Origin: an uncultured Veillonella sp.
Lineage (GTDB): Bacteria; Bacillota; Negativicutes; Veillonellales; Veillonellaceae
Direction of reading: 5' to 3'
Assembly (NCBI GenBank): GCA_900549845.1
Contig: URPT01000065.1
Location: 1-8,635 of the forward strand
Length of the DNA stretch: 8,635 nucleotides
Positions 1 through 5,970 of the stretch are shown piece by piece; position 1 is the stretch's first letter, and every line of letters begins with the position of its first letter. The translations under genes and the position numbers were made by a program. The notes below the pieces were generated by a model. It saw only the letters and a list, made by a program, of their open reading frames with translations. It was not told the DNA's origin and ran no database searches.

Positions 1-2
1 AG

Positions 3-131
3 TCAGCATACAAAAGTAAGGCCATAAGATCTATATTTTAACTTACGACCTTTAATATAGTCATATATTATTTTTCCCATAATAGAGAATAATAGAATCA
101 AAAAGATCAAATAAAATACTAGCTGTATCAT
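3..131 (-). CDS. Possible 42-residue single-pass membrane protein
   Basis: A complete short reading frame, not recognised. It begins MIQLVFYLIFLILLFSIMGK: roughly residues 2-18 form one strongly hydrophobic helix, followed by a basic tail containing DYIKGRKLKYR, and it ends in TGA two bases from the window edge. One membrane span with a positively charged cytoplasmic tail is the expected topology. No strong Shine-Dalgarno is visible; the bases before ATG are GGTTAA. It follows two other small membrane-protein genes on the same strand in equally AT-rich DNA, which favours a real gene. A chance hydrophobic frame in AT-rich DNA is the main alternative. Confidence 0.42.
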   Translation of the reverse strand: MIQLVFYLIFLILLFSIMGKIIYDYIKGRKLKYRSYGLTFVC

Positions 132-164
132 TTAACCAAACCCCAAATTTTGAATTAATACTAT

Positions 165-344
165 TTATATATTTAAAATTGCTTTCAATATACCAAAGAA
201 AATTAACCAACTAACGAATCCCGCACCATAAAAATCATAGTGAATTTCAGCACCAATCATATAATCATAAGCCATGCCATATATAATTGAAGTCAATGAA
301 AATAAAGCAAATGCATAGAAAAATAATTTTTTTATAGTAGTCAT
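165..344 (-). CDS. Small two-span membrane protein, unknown function
   Basis: Not recognised. From the internal ATG the product is 59 residues, starting MTTIKKLFFYAFALF. A Lys-Lys start precedes a first hydrophobic span (about 6-24), then comes a polar loop containing YDYMIGAEIHYDFYG, and a second span (about 40-57). The frame is open upstream to another ATG at 437, which would give 90 residues with an extra hydrophobic, cysteine-containing N-terminus. The shorter form is preferred because it starts like a typical small membrane protein, but neither start has a convincing ribosome binding site (AGG lies 10 bases before the ATG at 344), so the start is uncertain. It lies downstream of the 116-residue gene on the same strand and could be co-transcribed with it. 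Confidence 0.5.
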   Translation of the reverse strand: MTTIKKLFFYAFALFSLTSIIYGMAYDYMIGAEIHYDFYGAGFVSWLIFFGILKAILNI

Positions 345-464
345 TTTAATTTTACCTAACAAACAAAAAAACAAATTTAAAAATACTAGCTTTACTTCAT
401 ACAGTGTTATATCAGAATATAGTAAATTAACATACATAAATACATTTTCTCTAATTATTGATTT

Positions 465-815
465 TTATACTTGCTCTAAAGCTAATAAATCAACATCGTT
501 ATAAACTAATGTCAATAAATTATAGTTTTGATCTATTGAAAATGTTCCTTTAAGGTCGCCTGCATCAACAAATGAGTAAGTGCTATCATCAATTTTATAG
601 AATTTACTTTCTAAGGGTACAAAATATTTATCTAATGCTAATCCGACCTTCTCTGCCTCTTCTTCAGAACACTCTAAAACATCTCGTACACGTTTAAAGT
701 ATGGCTTGTGAACATTTTCTATTCTGTCTTCTATTATTTTATTTGTTTTTTTATATGTCTTAAATCTATAGATTAGATATAAGATAGCTAATAATAAAGC
801 AAGATTCTCTTTCAT
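465..815 (-). CDS. Membrane-anchored small protein, unknown function
   Basis: A 116-residue protein that I do not recognise. Residues 4-16 form a short hydrophobic N-terminal anchor, followed by a basic stretch (RFKTYKKTNK), which predicts a cytoplasmic body. Residues 27-70 are charged and likely helical (RVRDVLECSEEEAEKVGLALDK falls here), and residues 70-110 look like beta strands rich in Tyr, Phe, Asp and Val. The start is supported by GAGGAG just before ATG. It is the first gene after the hairpin that ends the amidohydrolase gene, so it probably has its own promoter, though none is strong. Base composition is much more AT-rich than in genes to the right. The compact anchored form would fit an orphan immunity or small envelope protein, but that is inference only. 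Confidence 0.7.
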   Translation of the reverse strand: MKENLALLLAILYLIYRFKTYKKTNKIIEDRIENVHKPYFKRVRDVLECSEEEAEKVGLALDKYFVPLESKFYKIDDSTYSFVDAGDLKGTFSIDQNYNLLTLVYNDVDLLALEQV

Positions 816-830
816 AATCTCCTCTAAAAA

Positions 831-852
831 ATACTAATATATACGTTAGTAT
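831..852. promoter_or_regulatory. Inverted repeat upstream of the 116-residue gene
   Basis: The arms ATACTAA (831-837) and TTAGTAT (846-852) are exact reverse complements separated by 8 bases. The dyad sits 15 bases upstream of the start codon at 815 and overlaps a TATACT sequence on the minus strand (848-853) that could act as a -10 box, though no good -35 accompanies it. It could be an operator, or chance in a very AT-rich spacer. Confidence 0.3.
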
Positions 853-900
853 ATAAGGAATAGACTTAAATAAATCATTATAGTTATATAAATAAATTGT

Positions 901-945
901 AAACCACCTATCAAAGATAATCAATTCATCTTCGATAGGTGGTTT
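901..945 (-). terminator. Long hairpin terminator after the amidohydrolase gene
   Basis: The arms AAACCACCTATC (901-912) and GATAGGTGGTTT (934-945) pair perfectly over 12 bp. After one mismatch, AAGAT (914-918) and ATCTT (928-932) extend the stem around a 9-base loop. It begins 3 bases past the amidohydrolase stop codon. Both flanks are T-rich in the relevant direction (TTTATTTATA follows on the minus strand shortly after the stem), so it could work in either direction, but only the minus strand has an upstream gene. Confidence 0.88.
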
Positions 946-948
946 ATT

Positions 949-2268
949 TTATTCACCCTTAGCAATACGGTCTAAGAGTTCAATATAGCTTTCTTTATTT
1001 AATGCTGGTGTAAAGTTGTCTAATACATCTTTAGCGCCTGCTGCGTCATCGTATAGTAAGTCTACGATGGTCATAGCCAAGGCTTGTGCTGTTTTAATGT
1101 ACGCTACGTCAGGTACAGAGATTTCATATTCTGCACTGTGTAATACACCACTAATGCAACCAACCCATGGATGGATAACAGGCATCAAGTGAGATACGTC
1201 CCCCATGTCTGTACTAGCTGTAATATGTGGACCTTGGTATACATTGGCTTCACCAAAGATAGGATTTGAGTTTTCTCGTAATAGAGCATTCATACGTTCA
1301 TCATTACGCATCGGTAAATACCCAGGTAGGTCATTGATAACACATGTAGCCCCTACTGCATCGCCACCAGCTTTTAATGCTCTGTTAACACGATGGTTAC
1401 CATCTACAATAGCTTGAATATTAGAGGCACGCACATAGCTTTCAACTTGAACATAATCCGGCACACAGTTTACCAATGTACCGCCTTGATTAATAATTGG
1501 GTGGAATCTGAAATAATCGCTTTCTTTGAAAGTTTCACGAATGGAGTTAACCCCCATAACACCCATTAAAGCAGCATTAAGAGCATTGATACCTTCATGA
1601 GGAGCTTGAGCCGCATGAGCTACCTTACCGTGATACTCAATCAGTTTAGATACAAAACCATTGGAGGTACTGCCAAGCCCCATTTCACCAGCTGGTGTTT
1701 TGGCAGTCTCCACATGCATTTGCATAGCCATATCGATATCGTCAAAAGCACCTTCATAGATGAGCTGTTGCTTGCCACCCATATACTTAAGCTTACCTTG
1801 TTCACGCAATTTATTGCGGTAATCAATTTCAATCATTTCCTCTGCTGGAACAGCAAATAGTACAACATCGCCTGTTAATTCGTCCATCACTGCTTGTAGG
1901 CCTATAGCTACGGCAAACATATTCGTAATTTGTACATTATGACCACAGCAATGAGCAGCGCCTGTTAAATCATCGGCACGAGGATGGCGGGGACAGAGAA
2001 TGGCATCTAATTCCCCCACCATGGCAACCGTATATTTACTATCTCGGCCTTTCATTCTACCTTTTACACCTGTCAGTGCATGACCTGTAGTATAAGAAAT
2101 GCCAAGTTCATCAAACATAGCTTGAACCTTTTTAGAGGTTTTTACCTCTTTAAAACCTAGTTCAGGTTCAGCCATAATAGATTCAGCCAATTCTCGTAAA
2201 CGTGGTTGTGCATCAACAATAGCTTTACAAACACGTTGTTTTACTTCTTCCTTTGTCATACGGCTCAT
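949..2268 (-). CDS. M20-family metallo-amidohydrolase (AbgB/PM20D2-like)
   Basis: A 439-residue cytoplasmic zinc-type hydrolase of peptidase family M20, in the branch that cleaves amide bonds of N-acyl amino acids, aminobenzoyl-glutamate or unusual dipeptides. Visible motifs are E86-L-D88 in the first metal region, C-C-G-H-N at 107-111 (the GHN form known from AbgB-like members rather than GHD), P-A-E-E at 141-144 with the catalytic and metal-binding glutamates, H185, the dimerisation-domain signature VAHAAQAPHEGINAL at 216-230, and a late metal-ligand candidate H377 in LHSAEY. No signal peptide is seen. The start at 2268 is chosen because AAAGGAG lies 5 bases before it; the more distal ATG at 2313 would translate through a perfect palindrome. 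It follows two membrane-protein genes on the same strand and probably hydrolyses what they carry. The exact substrate cannot be read from sequence; similarity to AbgB is a family-level guess. Confidence 0.88.
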   Translation of the reverse strand: MSRMTKEEVKQRVCKAIVDAQPRLRELAESIMAEPELGFKEVKTSKKVQAMFDELGISYTTGHALTGVKGRMKGRDSKYTVAMVGELDAILCPRHPRADDLTGAAHCCGHNVQITNMFAVAIGLQAVMDELTGDVVLFAVPAEEMIEIDYRNKLREQGKLKYMGGKQQLIYEGAFDDIDMAMQMHVETAKTPAGEMGLGSTSNGFVSKLIEYHGKVAHAAQAPHEGINALNAALMGVMGVNSIRETFKESDYFRFHPIINQGGTLVNCVPDYVQVESYVRASNIQAIVDGNHRVNRALKAGGDAVGATCVINDLPGYLPMRNDERMNALLRENSNPIFGEANVYQGPHITASTDMGDVSHLMPVIHPWVGCISGVLHSAEYEISVPDVAYIKTAQALAMTIVDLLYDDAAGAKDVLDNFTPALNKESYIELLDRIAKGE

Positions 2269-2273
2269 AATAT

Positions 2274-2280
2274 CTCCTTT
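2274..2280 (-). promoter_or_regulatory. Ribosome binding site that fixes the amidohydrolase start
   Basis: AAAGGAG on the minus strand lies 5 bases before the ATG at 2268. The alternative in-frame ATG at 2313 has no comparable site, so this decides the start. Confidence 0.8.
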
Positions 2281-2285
2281 ATAAA

Positions 2286-2310
2286 ATCGACCGTATAAAA
2301 TACGGTCGAT
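2286..2310. promoter_or_regulatory. Perfect 11-bp-arm palindrome in the amidohydrolase leader
   Basis: The arms ATCGACCGTAT (2286-2296) and ATACGGTCGAT (2300-2310) are exact reverse complements around AAA. The arms are richer in G and C than the surrounding spacer. On the transcript this forms a hairpin whose base ends 5 bases before the Shine-Dalgarno and is followed by UUUAU, so it could be an mRNA-processing or stabilising hairpin, an attenuator-like element, or the DNA operator of a dimeric regulator. The sequence alone does not decide between these. Confidence 0.6.
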
Positions 2311-2355
2311 CATGTCATCATGATGAATAGATATCTTCTAAAATATAAATCTATA

Positions 2356-2385
2356 ATTATATCTTAACATAATTTAGACATCTAA
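2356..2385 (-). promoter_or_regulatory. Possible promoter of the amidohydrolase gene
   Basis: A perfect TATAAT (minus strand, 2361-2356) lies about 90 bases before the amidohydrolase start. The matching -35 region is poor (TTAGAT with an 18-base spacer) and overlaps the small dyad TTAGA-TG-TCTAA (2374-2385), which could be an activator or repressor site. No terminator separates the preceding membrane-protein gene, so the gene may also be read from the upstream promoter. Confidence 0.3.
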
Positions 2386-2400
2386 CATTATGATTTAGTA

Positions 2401-2862
2401 TTAAATTAAACCTTCTAAATGAAGTACTAATTGGGCTAATGCTGTTGCACAGATGAAAGTACCTGCTGTTACAGCTAGTGCAACAGGAATAATGCGCCAA
2501 GATAAGCGACGGAATGCACCAAGGTCTTTCCCTAAGGATAAACCTGCATAAGCAAGTACTGGTGTTGTAGTAGCAAGGAATGTAACTTGGCTAGTTTTAG
2601 CAATAATCCATTCTTGGCCAGGCATACCTGGTAAGGATGCAATAACACCAACTAAAGATACCCAGAATACCATAGGCAATTTATTAGCATATGGCAAATT
2701 AGAGATCAAAGCACCAATTGTAGCAAGGACTGCTAAGATAGCTACGCCAACTAAACTATCGCTAAATAGATGTTTGCCATCCATTACATTACCTACTGCA
2801 GTGATGATAGCAGCAATACAGATAACGATGACAAATTGTGTTAATTTTTCGCTTTTACTCAT
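2401..2862 (-). CDS. Small polytopic membrane protein, partner of the DUF3100 protein
   Basis: A 153-residue protein with about five hydrophobic segments (roughly 8-26, 35-54, 62-78, 92-110, 122-147). The C-terminal part, with TTTPVLAYAGLSLGKDLGAF at 98-117 and then a basic RRLSWR and a final span, resembles the re-entrant-loop and helix pattern of half-units of secondary ion or organic-anion carriers; that is an impression of style, not a family match. The start codon lies inside the end of the upstream DUF3100 gene (8-base overlap), with GGAGG 9 bases before it, which predicts translational coupling and matched amounts of the two proteins. A two-subunit transporter is the most economical reading. 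Its function is otherwise unknown, and I cannot give it a symbol. Confidence 0.78.
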   Translation of the reverse strand: MSKSEKLTQFVIVICIAAIITAVGNVMDGKHLFSDSLVGVAILAVLATIGALISNLPYANKLPMVFWVSLVGVIASLPGMPGQEWIIAKTSQVTFLATTTPVLAYAGLSLGKDLGAFRRLSWRIIPVALAVTAGTFICATALAQLVLHLEGLI

Positions 2863-3658
2863 GATTTGCTGCCTCCTCTGCTAAATCTTGTTCACGTGTG
2901 CGACCAGTAAAGAAGTTGTAAGCTTTTTCCATTACCGGTAAGGAAATAAATAGGCCGAAGTATACGCCTAATACTGTAGTCAACAAGTTTGCTGCCCCAG
3001 CAAGAGCCATAATTTGTTGTTCATAATCTGGATATACTGCAATGATTGGAGCTGTAGCGGCAGCCATCATACTAGCACTACCTACGCCAGCACCCATGGC
3101 AAGTGCTAAAGGATGGAACCAACCAGATTGTGCTAACATACCTGCTAATACAGAAGACCACATAGCGCCAATAAGAACACCACAGATATACATACCCATA
3201 ACACCACGGCCCTCAGGAGAGCTAAAGCCAAATTTGTCGATAATAATCGCTACATTTGGTTCACGGTCTACGGAGTAACAAGCACCTACTGCTTCTCGAC
3301 GCATACCAACTAATAATGCTACAGGTAAACCAAATACAATAGTACCAAAGAAGTGGCCCAGCTCTTGTAATAACAATGCCCATCCTGCACTTGTAAGAAT
3401 ACCAAGATTTGGACCGATACCTAAACCTACTTTTACCATCAAGATCATAACGGCAATACCGATATAATCTGCAGATTTTTCCATCTGTTTAATGGTTAGA
3501 ATTTTAAATTTAGGAATAGAAATTAATAAACCTAGAATCAATGTGTACAATAATGGCAATAATACAACAGGACCTAGTTTTTTTATGCCTATAAATTCAG
3601 CGACTACAGTTAATACGAGCGCTAGAAAATGTATTTTGAGATTTCCCAAAAGCTGCAT
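2855..3658 (-). CDS. DUF3100-type polytopic membrane protein, probable carrier subunit
   Basis: A 267-residue integral membrane protein with about seven or eight hydrophobic segments. The central conserved-looking block RREAVGACYSVDREPNVAII (residues 120-139), followed by DKFGFSSPEGRGVMG (141-155), and the glycine/serine/alanine-rich MGAGVGSASMMAAATAPI (188-205) match what I recall of the DUF3100 family, whose function is not established. Charged residues inside a hydrophobic context and a Gly-rich loop fit a substrate-translocation path. The C-terminus is a charged cytoplasmic tail (TGRTREQDLAEEAANHE). AGGAGG lies 5 bases before the ATG, and a near-consensus promoter precedes it. It heads the cassette that continues with a coupled small membrane protein and an M20 hydrolase, suggesting uptake or exchange of the hydrolase substrate or product. 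The family call is from memory and could be off by a related DUF. Confidence 0.8.
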   Translation of the reverse strand: MQLLGNLKIHFLALVLTVVAEFIGIKKLGPVVLLPLLYTLILGLLISIPKFKILTIKQMEKSADYIGIAVMILMVKVGLGIGPNLGILTSAGWALLLQELGHFFGTIVFGLPVALLVGMRREAVGACYSVDREPNVAIIIDKFGFSSPEGRGVMGMYICGVLIGAMWSSVLAGMLAQSGWFHPLALAMGAGVGSASMMAAATAPIIAVYPDYEQQIMALAGAANLLTTVLGVYFGLFISLPVMEKAYNFFTGRTREQDLAEEAANHE

Positions 3659-3678
3659 AATGACCTCCTATAAAAACA

Positions 3679-3703
3679 TATAATATAATATTGTTATATT
3701 ATA
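3679..3703. promoter_or_regulatory. Inverted repeat covering the -10 of the DUF3100 promoter
   Basis: The arms TATAATATAA (3679-3688) and TTATATTATA (3694-3703) are exact reverse complements with 5 bases between them. The right arm contains the -10 box, and the repeat reaches the expected transcription start near 3691, the position expected of a repressor operator. All arm bases are A or T, so chance or simple DNA melting is a real alternative. Confidence 0.4.
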
Positions 3704-3727
3704 AATAATTGCTATTAAAAGTGTCAA
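3698..3727 (-). promoter_or_regulatory. Near-consensus sigma-A promoter of the transporter/amidohydrolase cassette
   Basis: On the minus strand TTGACA (3727-3722) and TATAAT (3703-3698) are both perfect consensus hexamers with an 18-base spacer. The start would fall near 3691, leaving a leader of about 33 bases before the ATG at 3658. This is the best promoter in the window and faces the DUF3100 gene directly. Confidence 0.82.
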
Positions 3728-3754
3728 CTACAGATGTACATATGTCTATTAGTA

Positions 3755-3886
3755 TTATATTTTTTCATACGTGTCTTGACCTTTTTCAGCGTCAATTACC
3801 TCAATAACAATATTTTCTATCATTGACGGTTTCACTTTATGAAACCTTTGATCTTGTTCATCATAATAAATGGCCCATTCAGACAT
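3755..3886 (-). CDS. Possible 43-residue soluble small protein
   Basis: A short complete frame starting MSEWAIYYDEQDQRFHKVKP and ending EVIDAEKGQDTYEKI. It is not recognised. It is hydrophilic, has no membrane segment, and has a mixed composition unlike a random AT-rich frame, with alternating hydrophobic residues in the middle (MIENIVIEVID) as in a beta strand. It lies between the hairpin that ends recO and the promoter of the DUF3100 gene, on the same strand as both. No clear Shine-Dalgarno precedes the ATG. The frame is open back to the recO stop, so a TTG start further up is possible. It may be a true small gene read through from recO, a remnant of a longer gene, or chance. Confidence 0.38.
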   Translation of the reverse strand: MSEWAIYYDEQDQRFHKVKPSMIENIVIEVIDAEKGQDTYEKI

Positions 3887-3902
3887 ACATGCTGGAATCA
3901 AC

Positions 3903-3934
3903 AAAAGGCAGTTTGATTTCTCAAACTGCCTTTT
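3903..3934 (-). terminator. Hairpin terminator after recO
   Basis: The arms AAAAGGCAGTTTGA (3903-3916) and TCAAACTGCCTTTT (3921-3934) pair perfectly over 14 bp with a 4-base loop. On the minus strand the stem ends in CTTTTGTTG, a short T-tract typical of intrinsic termination. It starts 7 bases past the recO stop codon and closes the housekeeping run. A-tract and T-tract symmetry would allow it to act in both directions. Confidence 0.88.
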
Positions 3935-3941
3935 ACTATCA

Positions 3942-4646
3942 TTAAATTATGGAATTTAAAAACTTAACACTTTGCAATGGTTTACCAATTTCTTGCTCGC
4001 AGTATGCAAATAGTAGCTTTTCAAGTTCTTTCCAAATTGTTTTTGGAAGTTCTATAGGCGTGTCTTCGCCCCACTGATAACCAAGAATTTGTGGTAATCC
4101 AGCTTTCACAGAACGAGAAATGCTAAGATTTGTTGTTTCTTTCACCTGTATCCAGAATGGATCGATACCATCTTGATGTGAAAAAGCATTAGCACTAGGC
4201 ACAACCCCTGCAAGGGATAGTAATTGCCATCCTAGCATTATCGTTCCTAGCTGTACATTGCGGCGTCTAATTTGCTTAGAGTAATTAACAACGGTATCAA
4301 ACACCTTGCGATCTACATCATACATTGCAAATAGTTCTTGAATGAGCTCACTGGCCACTGCAGCATAAGCAATATTATCTAAATTTACATCTAATGATTC
4401 TACCACATAGGAACCATCAATTTGTGTAACATTTACATATTCACCATCAGGTACGACCGTTATATACATGGCACTAAAGGGACGTAAATAGGAACTGTTA
4501 CGCATGGTCATCATACGCTTATGCGGTATGGATGCGCGTATAATCCCTAAGCTGGGTGTGATAAAAGTAAATACAGAGTATAGCTTATGTTTTTTTCGAC
4601 TAATGACGATGGCAGGCGTGTTAAAACCACCATTAAGCTTCTTCAT
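3942..4646 (-). CDS. recO: DNA repair protein RecO, divergent
   Basis: A 234-residue protein of the RecO family, which binds single-stranded DNA-binding protein and, with RecR, loads RecA during recombinational repair. The N-terminus (TPAIVISRKKHKLYSVFTFI, then TPSLGIIRASIPHKR) follows the family's OB-fold pattern, LRPFSAMYI (54-62) matches the conserved L-x-P-F stretch, and the end (LLFAYCEQEIGKPLQSVKFL) matches the C-terminal helix of RecO. The usual four-cysteine zinc site of many Bacillota RecO proteins is absent: around residues 147-180 there is no cysteine, and the only one is C216. E. coli RecO also lacks the zinc site, so activity is not excluded. The ATG lies inside the end of the CNNM gene (14-base overlap) with GGAAG just upstream, implying coupled translation. 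era-recO proximity is common in Bacillota and supports the call. Confidence 0.8.
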   Translation of the reverse strand: MKKLNGGFNTPAIVISRKKHKLYSVFTFITPSLGIIRASIPHKRMMTMRNSSYLRPFSAMYITVVPDGEYVNVTQIDGSYVVESLDVNLDNIAYAAVASELIQELFAMYDVDRKVFDTVVNYSKQIRRRNVQLGTIMLGWQLLSLAGVVPSANAFSHQDGIDPFWIQVKETTNLSISRSVKAGLPQILGYQWGEDTPIELPKTIWKELEKLLFAYCEQEIGKPLQSVKFLNSII

Positions 4647-5964
4647 GTTCTTCTTCCGTTGTTTCCTCTTCTGGTAAAGGTGTTACTTTAATACGGGATA
4701 CGCGATAGCCTTGCATTTGTGTTACTTCAAAGGTATATCCCAATGCATCCACAGTATCACCAACGATTGGTGTCCGTTCTAAGAGACCAAATACATAGCC
4801 CCCAATTGTATCAGAATCGGAATCGTCGATTTCAACGTCCATCATTTCTTCTACTTCGTCTACGAGAACCTTACCATCAAATTCAAAGGATCCATCTGTA
4901 TAAGCGATTTTAGCTGGTAAGTGTGGTTCATGTTCGTCTTGAATATCCCCAACGAGCTCTTCGATAATATCTTCAAGGCCTACGAGACCAACCATACCAC
5001 CATACTCATCTACAACAACAGCTTGATAAATACGGCGAGTTCTCATGTATTGTAGTAATGTAGATAATTTCATTACTTCTGGCACAGTTAAAATATCTCG
5101 TTTTACATTACGCAAATCCTTACGCGCTTGGTTAGGACGTTCCATGAGGTCCTTAATATGAACTAGACCAATGATATGATCCTTATCCTCCACACATAGA
5201 GGATAACGTGTATGTGCTTTAGAACGAATAAATTTCATCGCTTCATCATAGCCGTCTTCAACGAAAATACAGTCCACATCTTGACGCGGTACCATAACCT
5301 CTTTAGCTCTACGGTCTACAAAGTTAAAAACATTGTCAATCAACTCTGATTCCACTTGGTCTAGTTGACCTTCTTCATGACTTCGAGAAATCATCATACG
5401 GATTTCTTCTTCAGAGTACACAAGATCTAGCTCTGTTAAATATTTTGTTTTGTAAAAGCCTAAAATAACCGTGGAAATTTTGCTAGCAATCCAAATGAAC
5501 GGATATACCAAACGACCAGCAGCTACTACGATACGGCTATAAGTATTTACATACTTTGTTGGGAACGATAATCCCAATGCTTTAGGTACGATTTCACCAA
5601 AGATTAAAACGATTAAGCTAATTAATAGCAATAAAAGTATATCTAGTACGAGGTGCATCCATGTACTATGCACATTAAATACCGCTACAAGTTGATCTAC
5701 GATGTTATCAAATACATAGGTGCCTGTACCAGCAAGAGCCAAAATAAAGAATAAAATCAAAAACTGCGTAGTATTTAAAAAATACTCAGGGTTTTGATAG
5801 AGCTTTAATAAAAACTCCCGATCCTTTTCCAAGAGAATATCCATATCCTCTACATGCTCTTTACGAAGGCGGGCAAAGGAGAACTTTGCGACCACAAAAA
5901 AGTTAATTAAAAATATACATACAAGGCCAAACCCTATGGGTAACAGGCCATCTATACTATCCAT
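4633..5964 (-). CDS. CNNM/CorC-type membrane protein with CBS pair (hemolysin-family annotation)
   Basis: A 443-residue protein of the CNNM/CorC/HlyC family. These are linked to magnesium or other divalent-cation efflux and homeostasis; the old name hemolysin is misleading. The order is an N-terminal CNNM (DUF21) membrane domain with hydrophobic segments near 8-27, 67-85, 103-122 and 145-170, containing the conserved FGEIVPKA (122-129); a CBS pair from about 220 to 340, starting at MVPRQDV (224-230) and including VVDEYGGMVGLVG (317-329); and a CorC_HlyC C-terminal domain (about 350-428), with an acidic tail PEEETTEEEHEEA. The length is normal. The start at 5964 is preferred because AAAGGA lies 6 bases upstream; the ATG at 5979 has no comparable site. 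It sits between era and recO, with an extended -10 promoter in the 54-base gap. In proteobacteria a CorC-like gene follows ybeY, so the context fits. It is not assigned to a named paralogue. Confidence 0.9.
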   Translation of the reverse strand: MDSIDGLLPIGFGLVCIFLINFFVVAKFSFARLRKEHVEDMDILLEKDREFLLKLYQNPEYFLNTTQFLILFFILALAGTGTYVFDNIVDQLVAVFNVHSTWMHLVLDILLLLLISLIVLIFGEIVPKALGLSFPTKYVNTYSRIVVAAGRLVYPFIWIASKISTVILGFYKTKYLTELDLVYSEEEIRMMISRSHEEGQLDQVESELIDNVFNFVDRRAKEVMVPRQDVDCIFVEDGYDEAMKFIRSKAHTRYPLCVEDKDHIIGLVHIKDLMERPNQARKDLRNVKRDILTVPEVMKLSTLLQYMRTRRIYQAVVVDEYGGMVGLVGLEDIIEELVGDIQDEHEPHLPAKIAYTDGSFEFDGKVLVDEVEEMMDVEIDDSDSDTIGGYVFGLLERTPIVGDTVDALGYTFEVTQMQGYRVSRIKVTPLPEEETTEEEHEEA

Positions 5965-5970
5965 CTTAAT

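Noticed and set aside
345..437. Longer 90-residue form of the two-span membrane protein
   Set aside because: Not excluded, but the extra 31 residues lack a supporting ribosome binding site and the shorter form starts like a typical small membrane protein.
1205..1860. Open frames on the plus strand across the amidohydrolase gene
   Set aside because: They are opposite a gene with clear M20 motifs, show no family features, and have no ribosome binding sites that would support them.
1936..1947. GHN instead of GHD in the amidohydrolase metal motif, as a sign of inactivity
   Set aside because: AbgB-like and PM20D2-like members of M20 carry GHN as I recall, and the other metal-ligand motifs are present, so it is not evidence of a dead enzyme.
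2269..2313. N-terminal extension of the amidohydrolase from an upstream ATG
   Set aside because: The extra 15 codons are read from a perfect palindrome and its flank, including the Shine-Dalgarno itself; AAAGGAG sits 5 bases before the ATG at 2268, and the upstream ATG has no such site.
3042..3683. Plus-strand open frames across the DUF3100 gene
   Set aside because: They are antisense shadows of a clear membrane-protein gene with promoter and ribosome binding site on the other strand.
3790..3828. Inverted repeat CGTCAAT / ATTGACG inside the possible 43-codon gene
   Set aside because: The arms are only 7 bp and are 25 bases apart, with no promoter or T-tract; chance is sufficient.
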